From Stereocaulon alpinum (Eukaryota; Ascomycota; Lecanoromycetes; Lecanorales; Stereocaulaceae), in assembly GCA_018257865.1 (NCBI GenBank), contig JAEUBA010000014.1:62001-126000 (forward strand): a stretch of 64,000 bases of DNA, in the 5' to 3' direction. Below are positions 10,417-24,000 of this stretch, piece after piece. The translations under genes and the position numbers were made by a program. Under the pieces are notes generated by a model. The model searched no databases and was not told the DNA's origin. It saw nothing but the letters and a program-made list of their open reading frames with translations. Within the stretch, counting starts at the first letter, position 1. Every line of letters begins with the position of its first letter.

Positions 10417-11197
10417 ATGTTAGGAACAAAGATTGCTAATTGATAATATACTCAATTTTACGGACTCGCTTTTTCGAGGACAGCAGCGTGACTCTGGCCC
10501 TCCAAAGGAAGACTTGAGAGATGCACATTACGTTCAGGCCTTTCCCATCCAGCGCATGTATATGGATCTACTCGACAGATCCTGCATAATCATCCCCACT
10601 AGTCTCCAGTCTTTCATTCACCGCAATTTCATTTAAAAAACATCATCATCGATACTGTAAAGACCGAAACCCTCGATGACATTGGCGCGCTACGGCCATT
10701 GTGCCAAGTTGAACAATCGACACTGCAGGTGTCCGTGATTCTACGACCTCTATCCCGATTTTCAGGGAACCACACCATGTATAATGTTTACCATGTAGAG
10801 ATGATCACATACAACAATGATTCCTTCTTGTCATGAAGAACCCCGTGGCTTTCTCGTACAAAGGCGTAGGTTCAATATCTCTGGTCTTTGGATGCTTGCA
10901 TCAATTGCATTGTATCATGGCGTGAAGCATCCCTACATCGTTCAAGTTCGGCTCTCGGAGAAGGTGGTGGAAAAGAGGTTTCCCCGTAGACAGCCTATGG
11001 CAGAAGTAGGTATTCAGACGCCATGTAGAGACAACATGCAGTTCCATTTGCTATGCTACACGCCACAGACACTGCAAGCCTGTAGCTAACAGCGTCATCG
11101 ATGATAGCATATCTCATGATCTTGCCATCAAATTCTTCCAGCATGACATACCCTCTAAAGTTCCACTGTATTTGAACGACTACGCTCATACTTCCAC
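10417..11197. other. Intergenic between tRNA and eL19 genes
   Basis: No coding region is supported here. It includes the 3' untranslated region of the minus-strand eL19 gene and the 5' flank of the tRNA gene. Open frames on either strand lack recognisable domains. Confidence 0.45.
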
Positions 11198-12090
11198 CTA
11201 CTTCTTCTCCTCTTCGAGCTCGCCAGTCAATGCATTTCTCTTTGCCGCAACACGTTCCTGTCTCCTTTCGCGGGCAGCCTTGGTCTTGTCGCGCTTGGCT
11301 TGCATCTCCTCCTTCAATATGCGCTCACGTTGCTTCTCGGCCTTGGCTTTGTGGATCTGCGGAGATGATTGTTAGAAGGAGCACAGTTGGTTTGGATTAT
11401 AGGAACACTGACGTGCTCAACCAATGCGCGCTTGTGCTTGAATGTATTACCCTTACTCAGATGATAGAGCTCGTGGTAGAGGTGCTTGTCGATCTTGCCT
11501 GAGGCGCGGTACTTGACTAAGAGGCGGCGAAGGACTCGGAGACGACGCATCCACATCACTTGGCTGTATCGCGGAGTTGTGTGTTAGCCAACCTTCTGGA
11601 ATAGCGTGCAAACCCATTTGAGTTGCCAAGCGGCCCTCCACCATACGTTCCCGCATTGTAAAAGATTAACCTACCTAGGCATCCTAGCATCAGATGTACC
11701 CTTTCTCTTGCCAAAGCCTCTATGTCTCCCAATCCGCCTCGCAGCAGTCAATTCCCTGGCACGAGCACGCGAGTGCATAGTAACCTGTTTGCGGATGATA
11801 AGGCCATCGGAGACGAGCTTGCGAATAGTCTGGCGGGAGTTGGCGTTTGAGATCTCGTTGACTTCATTGGGATCGAGCCAAATCTTGCGTTTGCCGCAGC
11901 CGACGACAGAGGCAGCAAGGCGCTTTTGGGTGCGTAGATTGACCCTGCAGGAAATGATGGATTAGCTGGGCTCGAGGTCCAATGACGATGTAGATCTCTC
12001 TCGGTGCTGCGCAGCGTGCACAGAGGGCAGAAGCGACCAGCTGCAGCAGCACGAGATCTCGATACACGTCTGGGGGGGATGAGCTTACAT
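11198..12090 (-). CDS. RPL19: 60S ribosomal protein eL19
   Basis: Four exons on the minus strand (12090-12089, 11944-11675, 11563-11413, 11356-11198) give 193 residues beginning MVNLRTQKRLAAS. The sequence includes the conserved stretches VGCGKRKIWLDPNE, RGFGKRKGTSDARMPSQVMW and RRLLVKYRASGKIDKHLYHE, and ends in a long basic and acidic helix finishing LEEEKK. eL19 sits at the base of the large subunit, and its C-terminal helix forms an intersubunit bridge. The start codon is split: AT lies in exon 1 and G opens exon 2 after a 144-nt intron (12088-11945). The length and all internal motifs match the family. An intron at the very start of the coding region is common in fungal ribosomal protein genes. 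Confidence 0.93.
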
Positions 12091-12477
12091 CTTGGATGGC
12101 TGGCTGGTACCGTCGATGAAAGATGTTGTGCTGGTGGAGGAGTTGGTGTCGTTGACTCAGTCCGAATCTAGTAGTGGGCTTGGCGCGGAGCTAAGCGAGA
12201 TCTGTTTCGCATCAACCCGCCAAACGAAGAGATTGCTTCAACAGATGCCCAGACACCGACGATAAGCTTCCTCCCGATCATTTAAGCGATGGTAGAAGGT
12301 CTATATCGTACCACAAGCCGCCCATGCTATAAAGCATTCTGGTGGGATTGCAATCTGAAAGACTAAGCCCGAGGAGGTTTCTCGGAAAGCTTTGATTGAT
12401 ACCTTTTTACGCGCCTCGCTATGCTATGCACACCCATATTCGATACCATGGGCATGCTTCTATGTTGCATGACTGCA
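12091..12477. other. Intergenic between eL19 start and GCN1 stop
   Basis: This is the presumed eL19 promoter and 5' leader plus the GCN1 3' untranslated region, both genes being on the minus strand. No further gene was seen. Confidence 0.5.
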
Positions 12478-15400
12478 TCAATCATTACTGAACACGTTCC
12501 CAAGATCCACCTTTCCGACGCTCCATATCTCCCTTTCGTCTTCCCGTTCGTCATTAGAAAGGCCAAGCCCACCCTGGCCACCTTCTGCCTCCTTCCTCTC
12601 CCGAGCTTGCATGGCTAACTTCATAGCGTTACGCTTAAAATACTCCTGCATACTCCTCTTCGTAGCCGCGTTCATGTCCGCTCCAGCTTTAGACATGTAT
12701 TCGTCAAAGACCACACTCTCGCTATCCACAACCGAGAATATCGACAGAAAAGCGGCTTCGGCGGCTAGCTTAATTGGTATTACTGCTTCGCCGCGGATAC
12801 TGGCGAAAATTGGTGGAACGAGTGTAACCAAGTTTGAATTTATCAGCTCGCTATCTGTGCGACTCACGGTCCGGATGACGACGAGCGCCAAGCGTCTCGT
12901 GTCAGAAGGACTTCCTGGTGCTATAGCGGTCGCTAGAGCTTCAATGATAGCTTTGCTTGATTCGGAGTTCGAGGATCTTTCTGGCACAAGCAGATATTTG
13001 CCTGCTGCTAGGACGCAGTTGTCTGAAATGGAAGGCTACCACGCTGTCAGTATATTCATGTATATCGCTGAAGCTGAATCTTGCTCACATCTTTGTTGCG
13101 TATGCCATGACAAATGATGGCTGGAGTCTCTTGCACATAGTTCTCGGTCAGGCTTGATGGTGCTTCTAGTAACACCGAATTCATATTCAGTACGGAGGCT
13201 TTGCTCAGGTGTGACGTAAGCACACGCGTCCTGCGCAACACTTGTTAGCGTCCAGATTGAATGCTCGAACGGAACTCACGCACTTGATCAAACTTGATGC
13301 GTTGAAAGTGGAAGGGAGGCTCTTGATCAAGGCTCCAAAAAGTCGTGCGTGCGTGATGAGCATTGTCTCTGCCTTGATGTAAGCTTGACGAAAACCCGAA
13401 AAATTGCAGTCGCTTTACCGTCGGTGGTGCTCATATCTCCGTCGATGAGTCCAAGAATAGAATTTCTCGATGCCTCACTCATGTTTGCGCCGGCATTGCT
13501 TACAACTTCATATAATGCTTTCAGCATTGCATTCTGGACACCAGAGTCTGATGTCTTGGACCCAGTTACCAGTTCTGCGATCAACGGATCAATACGTGGA
13601 GTAAGAGTGATGAGAGTACCCAAGGCCTTGGCGGCTCTAGACCGCAGAATTTCGCTAGATGGGTCCGCTAAGCATTTGGCAAATGTTCGTTGAAGTTGCG
13701 GCAGGAAGGGTTTCAAGAAAGTTGGAATCATCTCAAGCAGATTGTTCAAAGTCAGCATGATGGCAGATTTGACGTCAACAGAGCGCTCGGAAACGACTCT
13801 AATTAGAGGTCCAGTGATCTGGGTGACGAACGGCTTCAACGAGTCTGCGCTAGTACGATCGATGATGTCTGAGATAGCCAGCGCTGCATGGGTACGCTGG
13901 TCGGCGGTCCCGTTCATCAAGCCTTGCAGGAAGATCGGTAGGATGGCATTGATGCCTTTAGGCAACAAGAAGCCAGGCAGATTAGCTCCAGGTACTCCCA
14001 CTTGCTGTAGGATTTGTCGTGTTGAAAGTACGAGTGACTCCATCTCTTCTTTCTTCAAGCGCTTTGTCAGCTCTGACAGGGCCGTCCAAGCAGCTTTGAC
14101 AACATCTGCATCAGAGTCATCGAAGGAAATGAGCAAGACCCGAATAAGGTCTTGATGATAGCGCGAGAAGTCAATGTCGGTCTTGGCAAAGAAGTTGCTT
14201 AGGCGGAAGTTGGTATTTGCGCGCTTTCGGTGGTCGTTGTTCTTTATTAGAGCAAGCGTGACGCTCATTGCGGTGTTTAGACCATCAAACTCATCCACTG
14301 ATAGCAAGATAGCATCGAATGAATCTTGGAGATCAGATCGCAAAGAGCCATCTTTACAGGTAATGATATCGTCCATCAGAGCGTTCAGAATCGTAGGAAG
14401 CCTCCTCGTCATTGCCGATCCAGCAACTTCAGAGAGGGAAGCAATTGCTTTTGCATTGAAGGGTGTAATTGGGGACGCTAGGAGCGTAGGAACGAGGTTC
14501 GGCAAAATGATGTTTGAACGAGTATTATCCGTAAGTAAGGTCAGGAGCGCAGACAGAGCAGTATCGGCTTCACTCTCGTGCGTGAGCAGTTTGAGAAGAT
14601 ATGGTAACACTTGATCGACGGCCTTTTTGCCCAAAATCTTTTGCAATGAGTCAAAGGCTTCTGCGGCTGCTTCCCGCACTTCATCATTGGGGTCGACAAG
14701 CGCAACCCGTACTACTGAGATCAGAGTTTTCTCATAGTCCTCCAGGGCCTCTTCAGACGCAGAAGAAATGATCTCTTTCAGAGCTATACAGATTCCTTGC
14801 TTGTTGTCCGTGTCAGTGGAAGTCTGAAGACCTGCTTCCAGCGTCGGCAGCAGACTAGCAAGCACCCCTTCGCCAGCTTTCCGAATAAGCTCGCCCAGAG
14901 CATTTCCAGCAATGACTCTCTGCTCCATGTTTGGACTTGCGAGACGTCGAATAAGTAGCTGGGTGAGCGTCGGTACGAGCTCCTTGAGTGTTCGAGGTGT
15001 AGCGACAAGCGCTTTCCAGACATTTATAGCTGCACTTCTGACCAATCCCGAGGTATCGTTGCGACAGATGTACAACGATGAAAGGATCTTGTTTCTCTTG
15101 TCTTCTCCAAGGACCTCCAGCAAGGACTGTCCAGCCTCTGTTGCGCCTTCCTCTTCTTCCTCTTGCTCGGTCTTGCCACTTATGCCTGTCAGGTTGAACA
15201 GGAGATCACCAACTAATTCAACGGAGCTCAGACGTATTCGATAGCTGTCATCAGCAAGCCCTCTGTCGAGCTCGGGGAGTAGCAAGTCGATGGCCTTTGT
15301 TGCAAAGTTCTTGACAAGGAGGCGACCAGCTCTGAGAGATGTCTCTCGAATGGATTCAACCTCGTCGGCTAAGCCAGATAGAATGGGTGGTATGATCCTG

Positions 15401-18400
15401 CTGAGGTAAGTAGCAAAGCTGTTGCCGAAGCAGGCTGGCAGATAGATGAAGAGGGACATGAAGCCTTCTCGAACTGTTGCCTTCGCACTGGAGACGTTCT
15501 GTAGGATCGTAGGCAAGGTCTCCTCCAGTCTTCCAGTTCCGAGACCTGCAAGAACTTCACTCAGTGCTTGTGCAGAGCCCAGTCTGTCACCTGCACCAGT
15601 GTCTGACTTTAATGTCGACATGAGACTTGGAATAAGATCTGGCAACGCGTCTTCGCCAAGTTTCTCTACCAATGAGCCCAGCGCCTTGGACGCTGTAGCT
15701 CGTGTGGCAGGAACAGGATCCACTATAGCAAGTTTCAAGCCAGCAACAAGAATAGGAAGGTGGGGAGTCACGTCTTTGCGTTCCGTCAAGTGGGCCAAGG
15801 ACCCAATGATCTGTGCTGCTTTGCGTTTACTGGCTGATCTTTCGCCAAGAGCTCGTTCGAGGATGCGGACTATCAGTGCAAGAGACGGCGAGTCGAGGTA
15901 ATGAATGAAGGAAACCTTGATCAACGCATCAAGCGCTTCGTCAGTATGTTTGGTGGGATCGCTCAGCGCCTTCAGTAGAATGTTCACAAGCCCCTTGATT
16001 TCAGGGTTGCTGATCACCTCGCCGAAACGTTGCAGACTTCGGTTCGCTGACGCCCTGACTTCCTTATGACTGTCGTTCAGGACACCTGTAAGAGGTGGAA
16101 TGATGTCAGGAAGGCTAAGAGCGAGCTGCTGCGGGTCGAGATATGCCATTGCTCCTAGCAAGTCGCAGGCACCTTTCTTACTCCTCCACTGCGACTCTTC
16201 AAGCCCTTCAAGCAGGGTAGGCAGGATGATCTTAACGCCATAAGAGCTCAGACTCGCAAAACAGGTTTTCGCGGTATCAAGACAAGCTTCGCGTACATCG
16301 GCGGTCGCGTCGCCAAAGCTTGCTAACAGCTGCGGCACGATCTGGATGATGTATGGCTCGAATGTACGACCAAGGATGAGTGCCAAGAGCTCATACGCAA
16401 ATAGAGCACCTTGACGACTATTTTGATCTTTCTTGTTCTCTATCGCAGACTTGAGCGTAGACATAATTCGATATTCCCGTAGCGCGGATACACCTTTGCC
16501 TTTGACGATACCCGCCAGTCCATATGCAGCTCCTCTCCGTGCAGCGTACTTTTTGGATTGCAATAGCTTGTCTAGAACATTCTGAACGTATTCGGGTATC
16601 TTCTGGCCTGAGGTCTGGATCAACGGCGGTAGGCAGCCCGCCACGGCATATTGCACAGTCTCTGAGGGCGTGTCGAGAGTCGAAAGAAGTCGTTGAACGA
16701 CTTTAGGAACTCGCTCGTCCCCTTCTTGCAGATGACCTGCAAGCGCGCCGTAAAGGATAACCACAGCTTCGTTCACAAGGTCTGAAGCAGTAGACTTGTT
16801 GCCCGCATCATCCAGAGCTACTTCGAACATATGCATAAGCTCCTCAACTTTGGCAGCGCCGTGAATACCAATGACAGTGGTTGCACTGTTGATCATCTCG
16901 TCTCTCACTGTGGGATTTCGATCGCCAACGGCGCTGTCTTTGATGAGGAAGTCCACGAATGGAACGAGCTCCGACGTTTCAAAATCAGGTGCCATCGTCC
17001 CAAAAGCCAAGGCAATGCCGCTACGATTTTCCCAGAGGTCAGCGAGATCCATCTTCTTGATCATGCCATATGCATCCCGTTCTGGAACCCTCGTTTTTGC
17101 AAGATCACGGTACTCATTTTCCAATCGGTCCAGCACTTGAGCAAAGACGTGCTTATCAGGGCCAATAGCTTTCGCCAAAGCTCGAGATGCTGCACGCCGG
17201 AGCTGCTTGTCCTTACTTGCCAAGTACGGTATCATATTCATCCCATGTGGAGGGTGCACTTCAAGCGCATTTTCTTCCCAGATGGTATTTCCAAGGTTCG
17301 CGTTTTCCTCTACGTCGTCATGGCATGCGAGCCAAATCTCCTCGGAGAAGTCGAGATCAGTCAAATCAATATCTTCCCTAACTGCCTGAAGCACTGCTGT
17401 TCTGACCGAAATTTGTGGTACGATCGCGCCTCTGAGTAGGATCGCTTTCTCCCGTTCAGAAGCGTTCTCTCCAACGGCCCTGCATACATCAGACAGACAT
17501 TCTTTGATGAGCTTGTAGTGTTGGGAGAAACGTTGCATTGATTCTATCAATAAGTTGAGTATCTCATCGCGTGACAACTTTTTGTCGGCGAAGATGTTGG
17601 AGTGATACGAGAGGATCTCCAAGGCTAGAGTAACCTGCTCATCGGCTTCATCGGTATCCAGTTGCCCAATACCACTTTGACGAAGGACGGTAGAGACGAG
17701 AGGTAGTAGGTAGATTAGGGACACGCTGTCGAAGGGGCGCTGCGCGCTAGTAGAGTGGAGTCGATAGAGCAGTCTAGTAACGAGATTCTTGAGGGGCTCT
17801 TCCAAGAGCTCAGTTGGCAACGCGGATGAGCCAAGAGCCCGGAGCGTAGCAACTCCAACGAAATTTTTGAACGACCCTAATCTGGAGGACACGAATTTGG
17901 AGCAAGCCAGAAACGCTTCATCTGCGGCGTTACCAACAAGACGTCCTACACCAGCGACGATCGCTTCAGTCAAAGCCTTCAGCGATGGGCCAAGCCAGAG
18001 ACCGGCATCGGTTGGTGGCCCAACAGCTAATGCATGGACGAATCCCACTCCATCTCGCAATGTCTTTTCCAGCTGATGTACCTCTCGTCGAATGGTCGCT
18101 TCCTTTGCAAGCTGAGCGTTGACTTTAGCTCTCTCATCTGCAGTGAGCTTCTTCTCTTGGCCTTTCTTTTGAGCGATTTGACTTCGGATTTCTGCTTCCC
18201 ACTTCATGGTGTCGTATTCAGGGGAGTTCTTGTCTATGGTGTAAGCTTGCCCCTTGGTGCTGAGAACGTCGACAAAGGCCGTGCCTTCTGGAGTCCGTGC
18301 GATTGCAATTTCTGTAGGGCCGTACAAAGCTACCTTCTCGGCAGGCAAAGCGTCTCTGATACGTTCAACAAGAAGCGGTAACATGGCATCTGGAGCTACA

Positions 18401-20783
18401 AATGCTAGTTCAGCTGCAGTGTTGTACGCTGCAATGTTGATTGTAGCAGACGATGCCTGGACAGCATTAGACGAAAGACAGTCGTTGATTTTCCCCAGGC
18501 ACCTCTCGGCGTTAGCTTGTACGATTTTGCCTGGATCCTGGCCGACTCTCAAGCAGGTCTCGATCCAATGAACCTTGGGTAGTATTTCTGGGCGGCAGAG
18601 CACAAGTATATTGATGAGTTGGCCTTGCATTATTGCATCGTCGAAATTCTGCAGCCGCGGGAAAATTGAACGCACGACAAAGTAGAGATTGGAGCTGCCC
18701 GTCTTTGCTGCTAATGCGGCTGTGTCTTTTTCCATTACCTCCAACCGTCTGTACCAGCTCCACATGCCTTCGATAATTACTTCGGACGTGATGGCTGGTT
18801 CTTTGAGGTAGAGGACATTTAGGACAGAAATTGTTTCGTTCCGTACAGCAATTGGGATTCCAGCCGCTGATATCATGTATATGAAGGTCTGGGCCCAAAC
18901 ATCCCGGGCCATCGAAGGATCCGAGGCCTTTGTTTTCCATATGTGCGAAGCACAAGCGTCCAGGGCACGTACGACCCACTTGAGATCCTCAGCGTTGATC
19001 TTGGTGTACACTCGATAATTGAATAGTGCTGAAAGCGCCCGGTCAGGAACTTTGCTTTGCCGCATCTTGGTCTTGACTGCTTCAGGTAGTAAGGATTCGG
19101 GCATTGTGGGCAATGTTGCGGTTGCAACGAATGCGATTACAGCCAATTGGCCAGCGATCAGAGGATTGCGCAATACTTCATCAAAAGTCTCTAACAACTT
19201 TGGCGCTATAGTTTGTATTATTTGGAATATCGCTGCCTTACTCTCCGAATAGGAAGAGTTCTTATGCAAGTCTTGAAGGATGCTTGGATTTTGTATGTGA
19301 CTGTTTTGTAGAGTTCCGTTAGGCTGCTTGGCTAGGCTTTTCCCGGTGTCATTGGATTTATAATCAAGGCTGTTCACATTCTGGCGCTCTTCCTTTTGAA
19401 CATTCCATAAGAGCTCTCCCACGCCGACAGCCCATGTCTTCCTCACATTTGGCTTCTTGTCGCCTAAGCCTCTGGTATATGCCTCGATGAGAGTCTTGAT
19501 AGTTTGGGCGTTGGGAGAGGAACTCAATAGTCCACTTGAAAGTTGTACTGTCAAAGCAGCAACCTCGGCATCTAAGGCGACTTCATTAGGTTCCTTACTG
19601 GCTGTCTGAGTAAGTACGACGGACATCAAATCAGACTTTGACGTGAGTCTTGGTAGATGTCCCAGCATTTGGGCATAGACTGAACGCTGGTCAGCCGAAG
19701 CAGCCTTAGACAGTGAGCCTAAAACCTCTTCAGCAATCTTATCAAGACAGTGTCCATTACGAGCACGTTCAGCAAGGGCTGCAAAGCCTGAAAGCGTCCC
19801 ATTGCGAATGACAATGTTTTGAGACTTGACATTGGATAGTAGAGGCTTCAGCAGGTTTTTGACAAACACTTCTGCCGTATCAATTTCTCGAGGCCATGAT
19901 CGGACCAGATCCGGAAGGAGCTCAAGTGCCACTTCGGGTGCCCTGAGAAGCGCTCTCTCGAGAGCAGGCACGATCTCTTTACCAAGGTCGGCAGTGGTAG
20001 CGAAATTGGAGAAGAAGTCATCGAAGGCAGTGACGATGTGTCTTGGCACAGGTTGACGAGATCCAATGATGTCCCGTACGTAGAAAGTATAGTATTGCTG
20101 CTTCACGGCCTCTAGTGCTGGCTTGTTCATGCGTGCACATACTCCAGCTATGACGCCTAGTAGAGTTGATGTACGTTTCCCCAGAGGTTGGTCTTTGGCA
20201 CTGAGCTGATCTACTAGCGTGGCAATGGTAGTAATCCCACAGAGTTGCCGGATGGTTCGTCTAGCAACTACCAGGGCAGATTGCCTAACGGTATCTTTGC
20301 CGGTAGAGATGCATAGATCCAGTAACCTGGCGAAGGCTAGGACCGACTTCCCACCTTCGTGTTTCCATGCGCTTGGTAAGAACAGCGACCCTAATTCCAC
20401 AAGCACAAACGCATTCGACGCCGCGATGCCTTGCTTAAAAGCTTCATTGCAGAATATAGTGATCATGTAGGAGACAGTGGAGGCATACTGCTGGTTCTGG
20501 AGAATCGCTTGGAAGCATGCTTGTACAGCCCGGCGCGAGTTCCGGTCACGGTAGTAAGGGTATGTGCCGAAAAGAAGGTCAACAGCTTGGGCACAGGAGT
20601 CCTCTGCAAGATCTGGGGTAATCAGCTACTGCCAAATCGTTATCAAAGCCTCATACCTGAATCTTTGGCTTGCTGATGCAGAATTGCTAGCCCTGCTCTA
20701 CGCCGTTGTGTGGAGCTCGACGATAGAGCTTCACGTAGGCCGGCGACATCCAGTCCCTTCTCATCTTGAATGCCATCTTCCAT
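12478..20783 (-). CDS. GCN1: Translational activator GCN1 (giant HEAT-repeat protein)
   Basis: Five exons (20783-20657, 20612-13419, 13368-13284, 13230-13089, 13035-12478) give 2,701 residues, close to yeast Gcn1. The exon joins restore conserved blocks: DLAEDSCAQAVDLLFGTYPY over the first intron, ITHARLFGALIKSLP after the second, and SDNCVLAAGKYLL after the last. The protein is a chain of HEAT repeats throughout. A central eEF3-like region lies around LASKDKQLRRAASRALAKAI to YGLAGIVKGKG. Gcn1 with Gcn20 binds ribosomes, including collided ones, and activates the eIF2-alpha kinase Gcn2 on uncharged tRNA, a cytosolic step of general amino acid control. The start at 20783 (MEDGIQDEKG) is the first ATG that keeps the frame; a further upstream exon is possible. 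It is divergent with the helicase gene at 21018. Confidence 0.92.
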
Positions 20784-21017
20784 GATGTTCTTGAAGCATC
20801 TTTCTAGGCCCTGCTGCCGCTAGAAGTTTGCTCACTATCAATGGTCAGATATCAGTTTGTGCATTTGTGCACAAATTTGCCAGGGCTGAACCCTGACGGC
20901 GCCAAGCTTTAGTATGACTGGAGTGTAAGATGATTGAACGATCCCCGTGTCACTTCAGCCTAGGAAGACGCTGTTAGATCTATACGAAAATCTGGGATTA
21001 GCAAATGCTTCGCCGCT
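20784..21017. promoter_or_regulatory. Shared divergent promoter of GCN1 and DHX29-like helicase
   Basis: Only 234 bp separate the two start codons, so both core promoters and both 5' leaders must fit here. No clear TATA box was seen. Co-regulation is inferred from the spacing alone. Confidence 0.6.
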
Positions 21018-24000
21018 GTGATGGCTCCAAACAAAAAGAAAAAGAAGGCTGCCAGCAACCCAGCAAGAGGATTTGCCACAGTCTCCACTGCCTCGAAGAC
21101 GAAGGAGCAAGACATCAACGAAGCTCATCTAGAGGATCAGCGTGATGCACCCGGAGAACTTGTGAGGCTGACCCCCAATGAAGACGGTGTCTTGGTCAAT
21201 GGCGGCTCTATTACCGTCAAGTCGGAAACGACACTACAGGTTTTGAGCCCCGAGGAACTTGAATCGCAATTAGAAGATTCCAGTCTTCAACTACTTATTG
21301 ATACGTATCGAGAGAAGACCAAGAAGGATGTTTCAAGGCAAGCCTCAAGGATCCGGACAGAACGCCGCGCCTTACGCTCCCAAGCAGAGCATCTTAGTAC
21401 TCGGCACTGGCTGCCACTCGAAATCATGCAACTTATCACAGGCCTTATGGAGATGCAACAAAAATCTAGCAGTGGGCCAGAAACAACGTTCGGAGCCAAA
21501 GACCGTGCACTAGACCTTACTGAAGATGATTTGATAGTCAAATTGTGGACTTTGAAACGTCTTCTTCCAGAACTTGGCTTTTCCGATGGCAGTACTCAAT
21601 TAGCACTCCGGCATTTGCTTGACGAGAGAAAAGACCGAGATTCAAACTCAGTACCTATCAGTAAAGATTCGATATGGGGTCTTGACGCATGTCTCGATTG
21701 GCTAGCTCTGACATCTGCGCCAGGAGAGCTGCCTTCGTTCTTATCGCAGGATGCCGGAAAGGCGCAACAGCGTCCACAGGAAGGCTCACGCTCTGGTTTT
21801 ACAGAAGTAGGTTAGTAGGATAGTATTCTTATCCGGCAAAAATGGATTTTTGCGAAGCAGTGGACTTTCATCCGTTTGCTCACTGGTCGCAGATATATCA
21901 GTCAGCACGCCCATGATTTCAGCACCCTCTACTCCACTTAGTGAAGGGACTCCAAGCCAACAGTCTCCGCTCAATGAAGGCAGTCCAGCCTCTTCCGAAG
22001 GCGAGTCTGACAGTAACCTTGAGCCAAATCAGCAATTAGCGAAATATTTGACCCTGCAGTCACGCTTGTATGAAATCAGTCCTCACTTGGTCGATCCGAG
22101 TCGAAAGAAGCCAAGAACTGCAACAACCAGAGAACGTTCCGCACACGCCAACCATGGCTCTGAAGGAGACCACAAAGTGACTCGGCTGACGGCAAAGCTG
22201 CATAGAATTACGTCGGATATTCTGTTTGACAAAGAGGAAGCCAACAGCAGGTGGGCAGAAACTTGGAATCGACTAGCGAAGGAAAAGGCAGAACGCAAAA
22301 GACTGGGTATCCGCAATGATAATGAACCGATCATCAGTGGCAACGAACTCGACCGCAATGGCAATGAGCGGGATCACCACACCCCTGGACAGCCATCTCT
22401 GAAAAGTATCAATGGCAGCGAGCCTACAGAGAATGATTCGGATAGTAGTGATCTACTAGGGGAGCTGTTCAGTGGCCTGCCAGAGTACGTGAATGATGCC
22501 GCTACAGGCACCAGTAATATGAGAACCAAAGACTCAGCTGGAACTACTATAACGATCCGAGATTTCGGCAAATGGACTGGTATTAATCCCCGCAGGATTC
22601 TTGAAGAGGCATGCCATGCACGCGATCCATCCTGTCGAATCAATTACAAGCTGATTTCTATTACCCCGTTCTCGAATCGACACTCCTTCGAAATCAGATG
22701 GTCTCGTGCTCAGCATCCCATTCCTATCACACTCAGCTTGCTCAAATCAATCGCGTACGAGGCCAATCAGGACTCAGCCAAGGCTGAAATGGCATTCATC
22801 GCATGTCCGGATGCCACCCAGTCAGAAGCATACATCTCTACAGTAGCCTTGTTCCTGATCTTTGCTTCCTCGCCCAAGGAGGAGAAGGCTTATTTACGCC
22901 TTCCGGCTGCCTGGCGAGACCTCTGGATGGAGCTGTCGATGATGAAGAAGGAACAGGATGATACACAGGATCGTGATGTTTTACGCGAGCTTCGCAGCTG
23001 GGTTGAAGAACATCGAGATCAGACGGAGGGGAACTTTACTCCACCGAAAGACCCCAAGGCCATACAACAGCGGCCGTCGGAGCCTGGAGTATCTGAGGTC
23101 TCAGGCCTGCCGCCCACCGTTCTGTCCGAGGGATTACGATCTTTGTGGGAAACAAAGTCATCGACGGCATCTTACAAGCATATGCTGACATCCCGAGTGA
23201 ATCTCCCAATATGGCAATTCAAAGACAAGCTTCTTGGCGCCATTGAGAATCACCAGGTGGTCGTCATATGCGGCGAAACAGGATGTGGCAAGAGCACCCA
23301 AGTACCAGCCTTTATCATGGAACACGAGCTATCGAGCGGGAGATCGTGTAGGATTTACTGCACAGAACCCCGCAGAATCTCGGCTATATCCCTCGCGCGC
23401 CGTGTAAGCGAAGAGTTGGGAGAAAGCAAGTATGATCTTGGAACTTCTCGCTCACTTGTTGGATACGCTATTCGACTCGAAAGCCAGGTCACAACCCAGA
23501 CAAGGTTGGTGTACGCAACGACTGGAATCGTGATGCGCATGCTAGAAAGATCGGACGACCTCGCAGATCTCACCCATCTGGTGCTGGATGAAGTGCATGA
23601 AAGAAGCATCGATAGTGATTTTCTCTTAGTGGTCCTTCGGAAGCTGCTCCTAAGGCGGCCAGATCTGAAAGTTGTCCTCATGTCAGCTACTGTGAATGCA
23701 GAGAAATTTTCCAAATACTTGGACGATGCCCCAATCATGAACGTTCCCGGGAGGACCTTTCCCGTTGAAACGAGATACCTTGAGGATGCGATCGAGTTGA
23801 CACGTTTCAACGCCAGTGGGAGATATGGTGACGAGGGAGAAGTCGAAGACGATGACGATGTCCTCGTCGACGGTTCCGCCAAAATTTCTTTGTCTGCAGA
23901 CAATCTGAAGAATTACACCACTGATACTTGCGATACCATGCTCAAATTCGATGAATACCGGATCAACTACGACTTGATACTCAGACTTTTGGAAACAGTT

